From: Boswellia sacra
Lineage: Eukaryota; Streptophyta; Magnoliopsida; Sapindales; Burseraceae
Reading direction: 5' to 3'
Assembly (NCBI GenBank): GCA_013180625.2
Contig: SNVD02010473.1
Location: 3,224,001 to 3,288,000 of the forward strand
DNA: 64,000 nucleotides
The notes under the pieces were generated by a model. It worked only from the letters and a program-made list of their open reading frames with translations. It did no database searches and was not told the DNA's origin. Shown here piece after piece: positions 37,554 to 50,160 of this stretch. Each line of letters starts with the position of its first letter. Within the stretch, counting starts at the first letter, position 1. The position numbers and the translations under genes were made by a program.

Positions 37554-37819
37554 CATAAAAATATACATAACCAGTTTTATTGGATTGTAATACGGATTTA
37601 CAAAAATTTCAATGCCCAAAAGATGATTAATTAGCTCACAAAAATAAATACGCTTCTACAAAGCATCACATGTTTATTTAATTGTGAGTTGTGGTGCTTC
37701 TCTACTTTTTGTTCGTTCAATTGTTTTTATGTGTAAAGATCATTGGGAGGTTTTTTTCCTCTATTTTCCATAATTATAAACTTCATTAGCATTATACATC
37801 TAAACCGTTCCTCTAGAAT

Positions 37820-38001
37820 AAGAATAATGATATTCATTCTTATATCCCAAATTTGGTATCACAAATTATGTGTATTCAATTAATAATTACCAAATGAATG
37901 GGTTGATGATGTAATGAATGATGTGTTAGTATTAAAATCATAACATATCATTTGAGATACATTATTCCGAGATAATTTTTGGAAAGTGTATCATTACTCT
38001 T
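37820..38001. mobile_element. MITE, AAGARTAATGATA-end family
   Basis: The left end is AAGAATAATGATATTCATTC and the reverse complement of the right end is AAGAGTAATGATACACTTTC. Further pairing occurs toward the centre. About 182 bp and non-coding; possibly related to the neighbouring element at 37350-37553. Confidence 0.55.
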
Positions 38002-38004
38002 AGG

Positions 38005-40016
38005 ATAAATGATAAAAAAATTAAATTAGTGTATAAGGAATGTAAGGTTACACTTACATCCCACACAATTAAAAGTTAGAATGGTTTTAAACAATATTAT
38101 TTTTCTAAAACATTAAATAAAACATTTAGAAAAAAGATTTTTTTTTGGGAGAATAAAAACATGGGATACAAGATTATATCCCACTCAATAAAATTGGATA
38201 ATTTTAAAATCTATGCAATATTAATTATCTTTTAAAAATAATAAACAAAACATTTAGAAAGAGAAACTTGGGATATAGTTAATATTTCTTTTCAAATTGG
38301 GATATAAAATTATATCGCATTTATTATAACAAAAATCAAAGTAAAAATGCTAACTCAAAAACTTATGAGTCAAAAAAAGAAAAATGTCTTATTAGTTGGT
38401 GATAAACAGAAAATATTCTTTATTTAATAATTTGCTTAATTATGTAAATCTATTTGTGTGTGTGTGTGTGAAAGAGATGATATTGTGAAGAATAAATAAA
38501 TGGAATGGTATGGTACATTAGAAAAGCTTAAATAAGTGACTTTACCTCTGAAACCAAGAGAAAGATGAGGTCCTTTTTCTTTCCTTTCCTCGAGCATATA
38601 ACATTTCAAAGTGGATTAGCCAAAAGTGGTCTACTGAGGGAGGAAATATCTGTAGTTATAACAACACTTTGTTTTTTAGATAAACTGACAAACATGTACA
38701 GATTTTGTAATAGGCCGCTCTGTGCGGGAGAGAGAAGAGTGATAAATTAGGGTTACGTTTCTGTTTCAGTACTATATGTATGCAGACAAATCTTCCATAA
38801 AATTAAACTAATCAACTTCATCTATTTAATACCCAATCTAAATTACGTATATTTGTAAACCTACACATCCATATATATCCCCAGTCAAGTTAACGCAAAA
38901 GACAAACTGTCATGTCTACCCTCTGTAAACCTGCTGGTGCTAGAGATCATCCACAGAGAGAGAAAGAAAGAAAGGGAGAGACCCTTCTTCTTTGGGGTTA
39001 TGGAGAGACCAATTCAGGCAACAATGAAAACTCAATCTAAAGTGGGAAACCCAGACCATGCTTTAACTTTTTTGTAATAATCTACCGTACCCTACGCAAA
39101 GAGGGTTTCAAGTAGATGGCTACTAGATCTTTGAAGAATCACTCAGTACTTTAAGATCTCTTAATGGAAAGAGAGAGAGAGTAGTTCTTCTTTGGGGTTT
39201 TGCCAAGCAATTTCGAGAGATGGTGGGAATGTAATTCTTTGAATATAATAAAAAAGAGTCAGATGGATAGAAAGCAACTTGATTAATAAGTGGCCACTGT
39301 CCTACTCCTACACTCTAAAAAGCGAAAAGAGAGGAAAACGTACAACGCTATCTTGATTGTGAAGTTGACACAGAGAGAAAGGGCTAGCAGCTAGACATCA
39401 TGCCATGGTTGGCCGGCAGCTGTACTCGTAGTATTCTGTATGTACTATTTTTGTCGCTTTATGTAGAGTAGAGTTGGTATAGTATCGGATCAATTAAGCA
39501 AACGAGTATTTCTACAATTAATATTGCTACTGTTCTCTTTACTCGACTTTGCACAGCTACCACATATAGAGCTCGCGGCCATTAGGCCAATCTAATGGTT
39601 AACAAAGGACTCGTTCGTGATCAGTTGCCGGCATTTCCTTATGGAAATAATGAAAGCCGAAAAACCTAAATTTAGCACATTCTTCTAATTAATGGAGGCC
39701 TAGCTAAAACCTAGTAGCCCTAGTAATTTCATGTCTCTCATAATTAACCCACTTGTCTATATGCAAATAACCGAAGGATATCTATTCAAAAGATTGCCCA
39801 TCAGTCCCTACAATTCTTGTTCTCCGCTCCCACATTAAGTGGCAAGAACTATGTGTTTAACTAGTCATTAATCATTTTTTACACCATCACCCACTTCTTT
39901 CTTTTCAGCTCGGTATCTTCAATTTTTGCCCTAAATAAATATGTATACATCGATAGGAAAAGAAACACGAATACTTTGTCTCCAACAAACTATTATGTAG
40001 TCATATTTATCGATCA
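38005..40016. other. Intergenic DNA upstream of the TCP gene
   Basis: It contains an imperfect direct repeat of about 130 bp (units near 38058-38145 and 38186-38270, each with CAATATT...ACAAAACATTTAGAAA-like sequence), a (TG)8 run at 38455-38470, and AG/CT-rich patches at about 38955-39000 and 39165-39185. The promoter of the TCP gene should lie in the right-hand part. No gene is seen. Confidence 0.45.
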
Positions 40017-40047
40017 TACTCTCTTTCTCTCTCTCTGACTACACATA

Positions 40048-40134
40048 ATGCTGCCGCGAATCTTTGGTTTGCGGAGAGCTGAATCAGAAAGTTGAAATGG
40101 GTAGACCTTAGAGTGCTCTCAAATGGTCAAGTAG
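40048..40134 (+). promoter_or_regulatory. Three upstream ORFs before the TCP start codon
   Basis: Three short ATG-stop frames lie within 150 bp of the TCP ATG: 40048-40095 (15 codons, starting MLPRIFGLRR), 40097-40111 (MGRP) and 40123-40134 (MVK). A CT-rich stretch at about 40019-40037 just before them resembles a plant 5' leader. If they are transcribed, they would be expected to reduce translation of the TCP protein. Confidence 0.5.
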
Positions 40135-40196
40135 TTCTATTGTTGAGATTTTCGGCTTTGAGAAGCTAGGGTTTGTGCAGTCAATTGGTAATTACA

Positions 40197-41444
40197 ATGT
40201 TCTCCTCCACCACAAGCATCAACACTTTGGCAAACATCTCCTCCTCTTACCACCATTTTCCTTCTTTATTTGCTGGTTATGACACCAACAACGTTATCCT
40301 TAACTACCAGCTTGATCCGCTCACTGGTCATGTACTGTTACCGGCCAATCCTCGAATTGCTGAGTCTCGCACTAGCGTGGATGCACTAGCAGAAACTGCT
40401 GCAATGACTAGGGAGGATATTGAGAGGCTGAATGCAGAATATTATGTTCCTTCAAATTTTGGCTCAAGCAAAAGGCCGGCAGTGAGGAAAGATCGGCACA
40501 GCAAGATTTGCACAGCACAAGGTTTGAGAGATCGGAGAGTTAGACTGTCTATTGAAATTGCGCGCGAGTTCTTTGGTCTCCAAGACATGCTAGGGTTTGA
40601 CAAGGCAAGCCAAACCCTGGAGTGGCTGCTGATAAAATCAAGAAAGGCTATTAAGGAAATAGCGCAGCTGAAGCACACCGGCAATGATGGTGCCAAGTGT
40701 TTGTGCTCCGCTTCTCAATGTGCGGTGGTACCTGAAAATTGTGACATGGAGATGGAGGGGACTGTTTCAAAAACCAAGCCGTTTGTGGAAGAGAAAAAGA
40801 TGGAAAAGCTTCACAAGGATTCATTTCAACTTGTTGCAAAAGAGTCGAGGGACAAGGCAAGAGCAAGGGCAAGGCAAAGGACAAAAGATAAGATGTGCAG
40901 TAGAAGGCTGAACGAGTGGAGAAAAGGAACCGGCACAAGCACCCAAATTTTGACCCAGCAGTTAATGTCAGTGACCCAATTCAAAGCTTGTGAAGAGTCG
41001 AGTTCTTATGCTCACAATACAGCAGCATCCTCCTCCAAGGCTGCAGCGCATCATGAAGTTGAAGGACCTAGCTGTCGTGCACTTACTGATCTAGATGTCA
41101 TCGAGGAATCTATTGAGCTGAAAAAGGAGCTGATCAATCCATCTTCAATTCTTGCTCATCAGCACAATCTTGGAATGCCAAAAGATGTAAACTGCAAAAC
41201 CACCAACTCTAATTACAATTTAACTCAAAATTGGGACTTCAATAGTGCAATCCCTCGCTCTACCTTTCGTGCTATTACCAACGTGAATGTTTCAGCAGGT
41301 ACTTTGTGAGAATTCGTCACTACCAATTCTCAAATGATCTCCTGATATCATATCTCCCTTAGATGTTAATTTCAATCCCAATTCTCAGGACTCCAAATCT
41401 GTGGCAAGACCTGGGAGGCAAGCAACAGCCAGTGTCAGCATTAG
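40197..41444 (+). CDS. TCP transcription factor, CYC/TB1 (ECE) subclass
   Basis: CYC/TB1-class TCP factors control axillary bud outgrowth and floral symmetry. The ATG at 40197 follows three upstream ORFs; codons upstream of it in frame have no ATG. Exon 1 is 40197-41298 and exon 2 is 41389-41444, giving 385 residues. The 90-nt intron (GCAG|GTACTT ... TTCTCAG|GA) is inferred: it keeps the frame and yields a C-terminus LQICGKTWEASNSQCQH. Unspliced, the frame stops at 41307-41309 after 370 residues. The TCP bHLH-like domain is at about 97-155, with RKDRHSKICTAQGLRDRRVR and LQDMLGFDKASQTLEWLL. An ECE-like acidic-Cys patch (PENCDMEMEG) is at about 179-188, and the Arg-rich R domain KESRDKARARARQRTKDKM at 215-233. 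The wording of the TCP domain is closest to TCP1/CYC2-type proteins as I recall them, but BRC1/BRC2 identity is not excluded. Confidence 0.9.
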
Positions 41445-44400
41445 TATGTGCATTAGCAATTAAAGATGTAAGCTTGTTGTTGATTCCTTTTAGGTTCGTG
41501 ATAGGAAAATCTGGGTAACCATGGATGCTTAACTTTTCACCTGCTGATGAATATCGATCTTTTCTATTGGACTTGTATAAACTACTTTCTTCATTATGCC
41601 TACTTGTTTTTGTTCCATCTTTTCTTCTTTAGTCATTAGCATGAACATGACAAGCAGAAAGCAGTCAAAGTTAGCACCAACTAATCGATTATATAATAGT
41701 TAATTACTATACATGAGAAACACCATTATAAAAAGATGAAGTACATCGCACTCGTGAGGGTTTTTTTCTTTGTTTGTGGCTGACATTTAATAGATGTTAT
41801 TCATCCGAAGAAGTTTTATATCTATGAAAAAAGATTCTTATGGTTATGTACCTACAAAGAAAGATACCCGATCTACTTTGGCTGCAGAAAAAATGTTGAA
41901 GTGCTTCTCAACATTCAAGTTTAGTCATTATACATATACAAATAGGTTTGTCTGTGCTCAAAGGGTTGACCTCATAGCTAGCAAGCCACAAATAATGACA
42001 TTAATCTTAGAGAGTCAATTTAAAGTACATTTTTCATTTGAATATCTCTTATCTACTGAATGAATTGGAAAATTGTTGAGTAGGTACCATACATACGCAT
42101 GCATATATATCCGGCAAGTAGAATCAGGAAATAAATTAAGCTGTATTTGTCATAATATCACCTCAACATAATATTTCTATCACATCCCACATCTCCCTAC
42201 GGAGGAGAGTCTAAGCTAGATTATAATAGGTGGTTGCTAAACTCAGTAGATACTTTTTGGGTGAAAATTTATGCGGAGTCCAAAAACAATGTCATCAAAG
42301 TGAAAATGCTTCATGAAAACTCAAAGTGGACAATATCTACTTAGTTGATTAGAGATGAACTACTCCAAACGGACTTAGAACCTAGTGGAGTAGCCTTTCT
42401 AAGCATGCAAAGACCAAAGACGAGAAGTTAATTTGTCATATCTCCGCATCAAACAGCTAAGGAAACCTCTTTTGGTTAGCTTATAAGCTTTTGATTTCCT
42501 AAATAAGGAGATGTGTTTTGGGTAAATGAAACCAAGATGTAGAGTTTTTATGTAGTTAGTTGGGCATAGGCCAATTGAAATTTCTATTAAGTGTCATAGC
42601 TAGGATAAAGAATATAGATGACACTTCAACTGATGAGACACCTAAACTAATCCTGAAACAAAGTCATGATGAAACTTGTTGTTAGTGCATAGAGTTATTT
42701 AATGCGTTTACCAACTCAATTTCACATCAAGTACTTGTTAGACCCCAATTATTTATGATTCCAAGTACTTAGTTGGAAAATTTGATGTTATATATGATCA
42801 TGAATAGAGTAATAATTGAAAAAGATCCCTTCGTGAGTGATCTTATAGCCACTAGATCACATTTCCAATTGCGGGAATCAGCGAGGTTTTTCTCTTTAAA
42901 GCATCATGTTCTTTGCTTGAAAGCATATGTTTGTAAACTTATAGCAAAAACCTTGGACATTCTTAGAATTTATGAAAGGAATGTTCGCGTGTCCTTGTCA
43001 CTACATCGGTTGAAGGAGCAATGAAGAACTATATATTGAATGGTAAAACTAAGTGATGATGAGTTTCTATCATTTATTACCCTGATGGCGTTGGAATACT
43101 GGAACATGCAGATGTTCCAATGGTTGAGCTTCCTCTTTGCTATTAAGCTTATCAGCATCAGCAGATTGGTATTTCCTGCAGTAATTTAGCGAATACCATT
43201 CTTAGTAATCAACAATTTCAACATTGCCGTTATTCTAGCGTGAGATTATTTTAATTACTAAATATTTTTAAGGAGCTTCACAATATATCAATAGTTTTCT
43301 CTAGAAACCAGAAAGCTCACAAAACTGGACTCATAGGTTGCCTGATCGGGCTGATAGCAGTTCAAACGAAATTAATGGTATTCCTACAAGAGTACAGGTA
43401 TTTTGTCTTTCTCAATTAACTATGCATTTGTGCTGTTTCGAATGAGATGCTTAAACACTTCATGCATTGCTGTCTTTACTCCATTCAGGGGATTGAATCT
43501 CTAAAATTATTGAACTTGTTACTACGTACATGTCGAGAGTCTTTCTGGTAATCGCCCTTGTTTTTAGTTAGAAGTTTTGAATACCAAAAGCAGTCATATA
43601 TATGTTTAATTGGGAGCTAGTTTGAGGTAAGGTCAGCAACATAACCAAGTATTTCCAAGAGAAGTATCTTCAAATTTAGAATACCTTTTTTTTTTTTTTT
43701 TTTTTTTTTTAAACTTCATGGATTCTTAACTAAGGCAACTCAAGACTTATAAGTTGTCTAGACTAGTCTTAATTTACTAAAATTGTGTCAGAATGTGACA
43801 AACTCGAACTTTAAAATGTATATTATACCACTTCTTATTAAAGAAATTATATGATTGATATAATAATTAAGATATAAAGCTAACTAGTTGTGAAGTTCAG
43901 ATTCTTCAACCATAATTATATAAGGCAAAAAATAAAAATAAAAAGAAAAGAGAGTGCTAGATGCATGCAAGAGAGCATATGTTGTTTTTATGATATAAAG
44001 ATCTGATGGTCTAATTTATCTAATTAAAGTACTGAAGTTTCCTAAAGTTTCCTAAAGTTTGCAAATTGCTGTTTTACTTACATCCTGATGACTTCAATTA
44101 TACAAGCAATATTAATTTCTTCTAGTTCACTGTTACAAATGGGAATTTGAGTTATGCATTTCCATCAAATAGTAAATGGTTTGTAGCAAACTCCATATTT
44201 ATCAAAATGCATTCTAGAATAAAAATCATCAACACAACCAAAAAAATGCATTAGTCCTCTGGTTTTCCAGTCGTGTTTCTTCTGACTTCTGAGTTTTGAG
44301 CATTGATGAAGTAGATTTATGAAAAATAAAAATCATAATAACAATGATAACAATAACACGGGCTTACAGATTTTCCACAGATGCTGCACATTCATGTGTT

Positions 44401-45305
44401 GCTAATTACAAACTCCGACTATTGATAATTGAGTAACAAAGGCAAAAATATAACAAAAATATATAAACAGTTTAAGGAAGACGCTTATATATATATATAT
44501 ATATATATATATAGATACCTGTATAAGGTTCTTTTTGTTATTGATAGCTTCAAGATTAGATTGGGCAGACTATCTAAAGGTGGTAGTTAATTTGTCGCAA
44601 CTTAGCTTTCATTAAATACTCGTGGACCGTGAAAACAAATTTAAGAAGAAGAAAGATTAGATGGGGAAGGGGAATCCTATGTAGCATTCATTACTCCACA
44701 TGAATGAGCCAACCACTAGCTAAGTTATAACCCTGTTTAAAATAAAGCAAGCTACGCAAGGCAGAAGTCACCATAGTAACCCTCTTTCTTTGCCCCTTTA
44801 TGTTTTTCTTTCACGAAAATACAAACAAACAAAACAATAAATAGATTATCATTAGCTCCTATAATTTCTATTCGATTTAGTAGGTGAAGTCATATTAGAA
44901 GAAGTTGAATCTAGAACTATATATAATCCTATTGACCCATATGTTAGGTTAGTGTGTAAGCTGCCACATCAACAGGATGAACACCAACTTTCATTCTTAG
45001 AGTGAGGATCAGCTCTCTAGTCATGCAAGCAACTCAATCTAAACTGCAAAATTTATGTATAGAATATATTAACATATTATTGTAGGACTTCATAATATAC
45101 ATGTAAGAAAAAACTCTATACAACCCACCTTGTGATATTATAAGTTTAGGATGATGTATGACATATTCCTATGTATGTAATGAATTGGTATTAAAGGCAG
45201 TGTCATGACATGGACAGATAAAAGAGAGTATATAATATAACCTAAAAAAACATAAATTAATTGCAGGATCATTAATGATGAATATTGATGAGGCAATCAT
45301 TACAT
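41445..45305. other. Intergenic DNA right of the TCP gene
   Basis: The stretch at about 42180-42360 has CACATCCCACATCTCC and AAAGTGGACAATATCTACTT, wording common to degenerate plant retroelement-type repeats. A T25 homopolymer lies at 43686-43710 and a (TA)14 microsatellite at 44486-44513. ORFs of 60-90 codons at 41794-42063 and 42773-43024 show no domains. No gene is called. Confidence 0.45.
44486..44513. repeat. (TA)14 microsatellite
   Basis: An uninterrupted TA run of 28 bp. Confidence 0.9.
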
Positions 45306-45311
45306 AACTAA

Positions 45312-45498
45312 GGGTTATACTACGCTACATACGGTACATTAGATGTATCGATATATCAATTTCTATAATTGTATAAAAGTTATAAATGAGTATTTAAAAA
45401 GCATATTTTACAACTTTCATGTACTCATTTACAATTTTTATACAATTTTGACAATTGATTACGGTATATCCTATATACCAGTATGGTAGCAAAACCCC
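45312..45498. mobile_element. Foldback MITE (187 bp)
   Basis: The left arm GGGTTATACTACG, with AATTGTATAAAAGTTATAAA and TGAGTA, pairs with the reverse complement of the right arm: GGGGTTTTGCTACC, AATTGTATAAAAATTGTAAA and TGAGTA. The arms are about 75-80 bp each and cover most of the element. It is non-coding. Target-site duplication is uncertain. Confidence 0.7.
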
Positions 45499-45499
45499 A

Positions 45500-48180
45500 T
45501 ACCTAATTACTTTTGTAACTAGTAACTACACAGTCATAGAGTATAGGCTAACTGCATAGTCAATAGTAGTCTCTTATTAAAATAAATAAATAAATAAAAG
45601 AGAGAGAGAGACTTAGAATATATGTTATATATTAGTTGAAGGTTGTTAAAAAATAGCTTCCACACCAGACAAACTTCTAGCATCTCCCTAGTTGGATCCA
45701 ACAAAGTAAAAATAGTAATCAAAGAAACAACGGCCAAAAAAGGTACTAACAAATAAATTGCTATACGAAGATATAAATCGATTGAATTAATCTACAACTT
45801 CCGAGATCATTAAATATTTGATCCTTGCATGCATAAAGAGTTTGAAAAAATTTCTCCTAATAATTCTTTATATACATAATGTTATTTGTATGAAGTATAA
45901 GAACATGTGGATGTTCATTATATGCACATTTGCATCGATATTTGAGAAACGAAAGAAAAGGAGATGAAATGAAAGAAGACTTTTATCTCCTAGTTAACTT
46001 AGGAATAGCTCGCTTCTTTTCAAGTGAAAAGCCCTCTCAAACCAAAATATCCAACAAACAATGCCTCTCTTTACAAAGGAGTTGATGATCCAATTATTAG
46101 ATAATTAATGTTAAGCCTACATCTATAAGTTTAAACTTATAAAAAAGTGACAAACTTAACATAGTATTAAAGCTATATTGACCCAACAATTACAGGTTCA
46201 AATTTCCTCTGTGTCATTTAAAAATTACGGGGTAACATCGTATACTACTCCTAAAGTTCAACATAATTCAGGGGTGACATTGATATCATTTTCATCATAA
46301 ATAATTATTCAATTGTAATTTATTTTGTGAAAAAACAAATAGAATTAGTTAACTGGACATAGATAATACAAATACGTAAACCTTAAGGACTGAAATGATA
46401 CAAATATGAAACTATATTTTTGGATGATATTATGCCAAGCCTTAAAGGTTGCCCCGAAAAATAATTAAACGTGTGTTATTGTTTAGCCTCCTTATAAGAT
46501 CAGTTGAGGCATGTAAGGCTCGGTTTAGTCCGTACGAATGCGGGGACCCTTGCACATGAGATGACGTATTAGAAAATTAATGTTAAACCTATATCTATAA
46601 GCTTAACCTTTTAGAAGAATAACAAACTTAACACCCGGCACATCTTACCCTTATTATAACTTCACTCTAATTACTAGTGTTTGGCTTCAACATTCCCTCC
46701 TTATAATCATGAAGGTAAGGACTTTAGGCATTTATGTATTTGAATCCTATCAATCAATTTAGTAGCTAGAAGTATATAAAACATCAAGAGCATCAAGGGA
46801 AGATCCATGATTTTGTATAGACTCAAACTAGCTTTTTCTTTGAATTTAACACTTATCAAGTACAAAAGAGGCTCATTCTGTTTTCTTTTTTCTTTTTTTT
46901 GAAGTTTGAATTTAACTTATCCTCAGTATTCAGATCTTTTCATGATTTTCTTTTTACTCAAGACTTAATTTAATATATTTTCATCTGAATAGAAAAAGCT
47001 ACTGAATCATTTATTACTCCTCTAATTCTTTTAAATGCTCTTATAAAATTCATTTATGACCAATTTTTATACATCCTAATATTTTAATCTTGGGACATTA
47101 TTATTTATTTTTAATTTCATATTATGATTCTCTGTATATTTTAAAATTATTTTATAGTCATTTAGCTTATTATATATTAAATTCTTTTAAAAAAATAACT
47201 TATTTACCCAATTATATACATTTAAATAAATTAAATTCATAATAATTTGGTATGCAAATACTTTTATTATGTGAATAAAATCACAAATAAAAATAATATA
47301 TATAAATAAGAATATATATGTAAATAAGAATATATATGTAAAATCATTAGCTTTTAGACATTTTAATTCATATGTTAAAATAAAAAAACAAAAACATTAT
47401 TCGAATTTTTATATTCAAACATATTTAGATTTCAGTTTAATTCATGCTTAATCAGTTTTCAAACAAAAAAAAAAATTGCTCCCTTAATTAAGTAACTTCC
47501 AAGGCCACAAGAAAATTTTATTCTTAAAAAATTAAAAATTTAAGCTAAACAAGGCACCTAATAAACTTTTCCCCTCGAAGTTCATATTGTATATATAATT
47601 AAAAATCAAGTTGTGCAATTATGATGCTTTATAGAATAAAATCAATATGAATGTTATCAGAGAATTGGTCAATTATGTTATAAGAAAGTCATTATCATCA
47701 TTTTATTACATGGGGTTGACTTGATAAATTTCACAGCAAAGAAAACCTCATATAATTTGTTATTTTTGTGTTAATTGCAGCAACACTAAATGAACTAATA
47801 GATAAATCAATAAAATACATCACCCATTTTGTTTCAATTAATTGTGGAAATAATTTAGAAAAAAAATATTAAAAAATTTAGATCAGTTGAAGTATATGTG
47901 TTAAACTCAAAAACTATTCCATTTGGCTTCTCAAAGCATTTCAGCTTTTGTCTTTTTTTTTTAAAAAAAATATATTCAAGGTTTAAATGTTTAAATTAAG
48001 AGTTAACTGAGTAAATTGAGAAAAAAAGGAGAAGCATTGGAAATTTGAGAATAAAAGGATTAGAAAGGAGAAGAGCCACTGGAAAGAGCTTTAAATGGTC
48101 AAGATAAATAAAATATATGGTATTAATAGTTTTTTATTTTAAGGGTATTCTGGGAATTATTTGTCTCTTATTTATTATTA
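45500..48180. other. AT-rich intergenic DNA with degenerate retroelement-like repeats
   Basis: A direct repeat of about 65 bp (TTAATGTTAAGCCTACATCT..AAACTTAACA near 46107-46160; TTAATGTTAAACCTATATCT..AAACTTAACA near 46577-46633) flanks about 0.4 kb. Next to the left copy is AACATAGTATTAAAGC, a degraded form of the TGGTATCAGAGC primer-binding motif of plant LTR elements, and GGTTCAAATTTCCTC. Beyond that, nothing supportable. Confidence 0.4.
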
Positions 48181-48183
48181 TTA

Positions 48184-48698
48184 GGGTGGGGCTATTTGCA
48201 CCCATAAAAATGCTCTTACCACCTATTATTTAAAAATTATTATTATACTAATTTAGTAATTTACCATTATGGACAAATAATCATTTTCTTAATCATCTTC
48301 AACCTTCAACTATTCGTAGAAACCCTAATTTTTTTTTAAAATCTTTTTCTCACCCAAATTAAACAAAAAATATATGTAACATTATAAGTAATTATCAACA
48401 AGAATGAATGATATGCCCTTCAAATTTAATGAGACCTTTTCTTCTTTCCTTTTTTCCCTCTAATTTAATATCATTATTATTTTCATAAATTCATCTTAGA
48501 TAATACAAGCCTCTCATAATTTCAAGTTTTCTTTGTTAATTAAACTACTCCAAGAAAGCCTTGCTTCTATGAAATTCTAGCACGGTAAATCAACTGAAAA
48601 AATCTGACTGAATGGTTGAATATATGTTGGGTTGAAGAGGTCAATCAGTATTATATTGGGTGTTTTGAGCACTTTTCCGGGTACAAATAGCCCCACCC
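48184..48698. mobile_element. Non-autonomous TIR element (515 bp)
   Basis: The left end is GGGTGGGGCTATTTGCACCC and the reverse complement of the right end is GGGTGGGGCTATTTGTACCC. Weaker pairing extends to about 32 bp (AAAAATGCTC / AAAAGTGCTC). Both sides are flanked by TTA, as in Tourist/Harbinger-type insertions, but the flanks are TTA microsatellite, so the duplication could be 3 bp or as long as 9 bp. There is no ORF. Confidence 0.8.
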
Positions 48699-49690
48699 TT
48701 ATTATTATTATTACTTACTTGGACTAGCCCTCTAAGAGATTAGTTCCAGTAAAATATTGAGACTAATATATATATGAAATAAATCAAATAACACTATACT
48801 TAAACTTACTTTATAATCATCTGTCTGTGTTCACAAATAAAATAGAAATCCACTAGCAATAGAAGAGAATAAACACCAATTTCAATACTTGACATAAACT
48901 CAAAACCGTTCTCCATTTTACCACTCAATACCAATATGATTTAAATTACAGTTCTCCTGTTTCACCGCTCAACTACAAATATTAAACAACTCATCAGTAG
49001 GAAGAGCTTAGAAACCATTCTCCATTTGATCACCACTTAATACATTTTTAATCCCTTCTTTGACAACTCTAACAAAGTGTTAAAACAACTCTCCCTTAAA
49101 CACCTCTTCCACTTCACCACTCAACACCTATTTATTTCCCTTCCACAACTCAACATAGGTGTTTACAGAAGTCTTCAATTAAAACCTCTCTTAACCATCA
49201 AAACAAGGTTAATTCCTCATTTCACCTAAAAATAAGTGATTTAATTTCCCATTTCACAATTCAACGTAGGTGTTTACACAATTTTACAACTTAATTAACA
49301 CCTCTTCACCACTCAAACACATGCATGTTCAATTCTCCATTTCACCACTCAGCGCAAGTGTACGTTTAAATAACTTTTCTCTTAAGAACTTTTTCAATAG
49401 AGCTTACAAATAAAAATATCGCCCGTTTTAGGTGTTTAAATAAAACTAAATTTGTTTCTTAATCTCATAACCTAATTAGAGTACAACTCTTATTGATCAT
49501 ATAATTAATTGGTTTAATTTCTTATATGTTCCTGTAATTTTTCTACTTTATAAAGAAAAATTGAACAAGGAAGAGCTATAAGATTTTCCCACATATATCG
49601 GGAGCAATATCCATTAGCCATGCTCCTTCCTTGGTCATTCAAATTCAATCACCTTAAAAGATTTTGAACGCCTACATAACTTCTAAGCAT
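48699..49690. other. Intergenic DNA with repeated CATTTCACCACTCAA phrases
   Basis: Between about 48900 and 49380, phrases such as TCTCCATTTYACCACTCAA and TAGGTGTTTACA recur roughly every 60-130 bp at irregular spacing, suggesting a decayed tandem array. No ORF is supported. Confidence 0.4.
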
Positions 49691-50160
49691 TTGATGTAGG
49701 ACAATTTAGCGCACTTTCAGCCGCACAACCAGAAGCATTGGCGCCCCAGCGCTAGGCTCCGCGACCAGCAGCACTGCCGTGCCAAAGACAGGCGCGATAG
49801 TGCTCAAGTTTCTGACTTGGCGTGTTTATTTTTTATGCTTTCTAGTTTTTTAGTCCATTTGTGTTTAGGAAAATTGTTACTTACCATTTTAGAGTCCTGT
49901 TGGCTTTGGAATTGCATTAAAAGAGCTTATTTGCTTTCAGAATTTCTTGTTTGGATTTGTTTAATTGTAATTAGGATTATTTGGTCTATATAAGGGTATG
50001 ATTAACCCTAGTTCTGTAATTCATTCTTAATCATTCATATTTTTATCAAATAAAACTTTGAACTTTTGTTCATCAAATATCTTCTCTCTAAGCTTCCGCA
50101 TCAGTATTGTGTGTGATCTCTATCTGGCTACTTTCTTCTTCTTCAACCTGATCAACTTGT
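49691..50160 (+). mobile_element. Probable solo LTR fragment (retrotransposon)
   Basis: The left part has an unusually GC-rich patch (GGCGCCCCAGCGCTAGG, about 49740-49800) in an AT-rich region. It is followed by a promoter-like TATATAAGGG near 49988, a leader-like stretch, and AATAAAACTTTGAAC near 50049, then TC-rich sequence. This order (U3 with TATA, then R with poly(A) signal, then U5) is that of a plant LTR. No internal domains, primer-binding site or target-site duplication were found, so a degraded solo LTR is likely. Ends are approximate. Confidence 0.4.

Noticed and set aside
41307..41309. TGA as the true end of the TCP protein
   Set aside because: A phase-preserving intron with good GT-AG signals removes this stop. 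The unspliced form is kept only as a possible isoform.
42773..43024. 83-codon ORF
   Set aside because: No domain, non-coding composition and no conserved motif that I could recognise.
46195..46215. tRNA or SINE B-box (GGTTCAAATTTCCTC)
   Set aside because: No A-box at the right spacing, no cloverleaf and no acceptor stem; at best degraded retroelement sequence.
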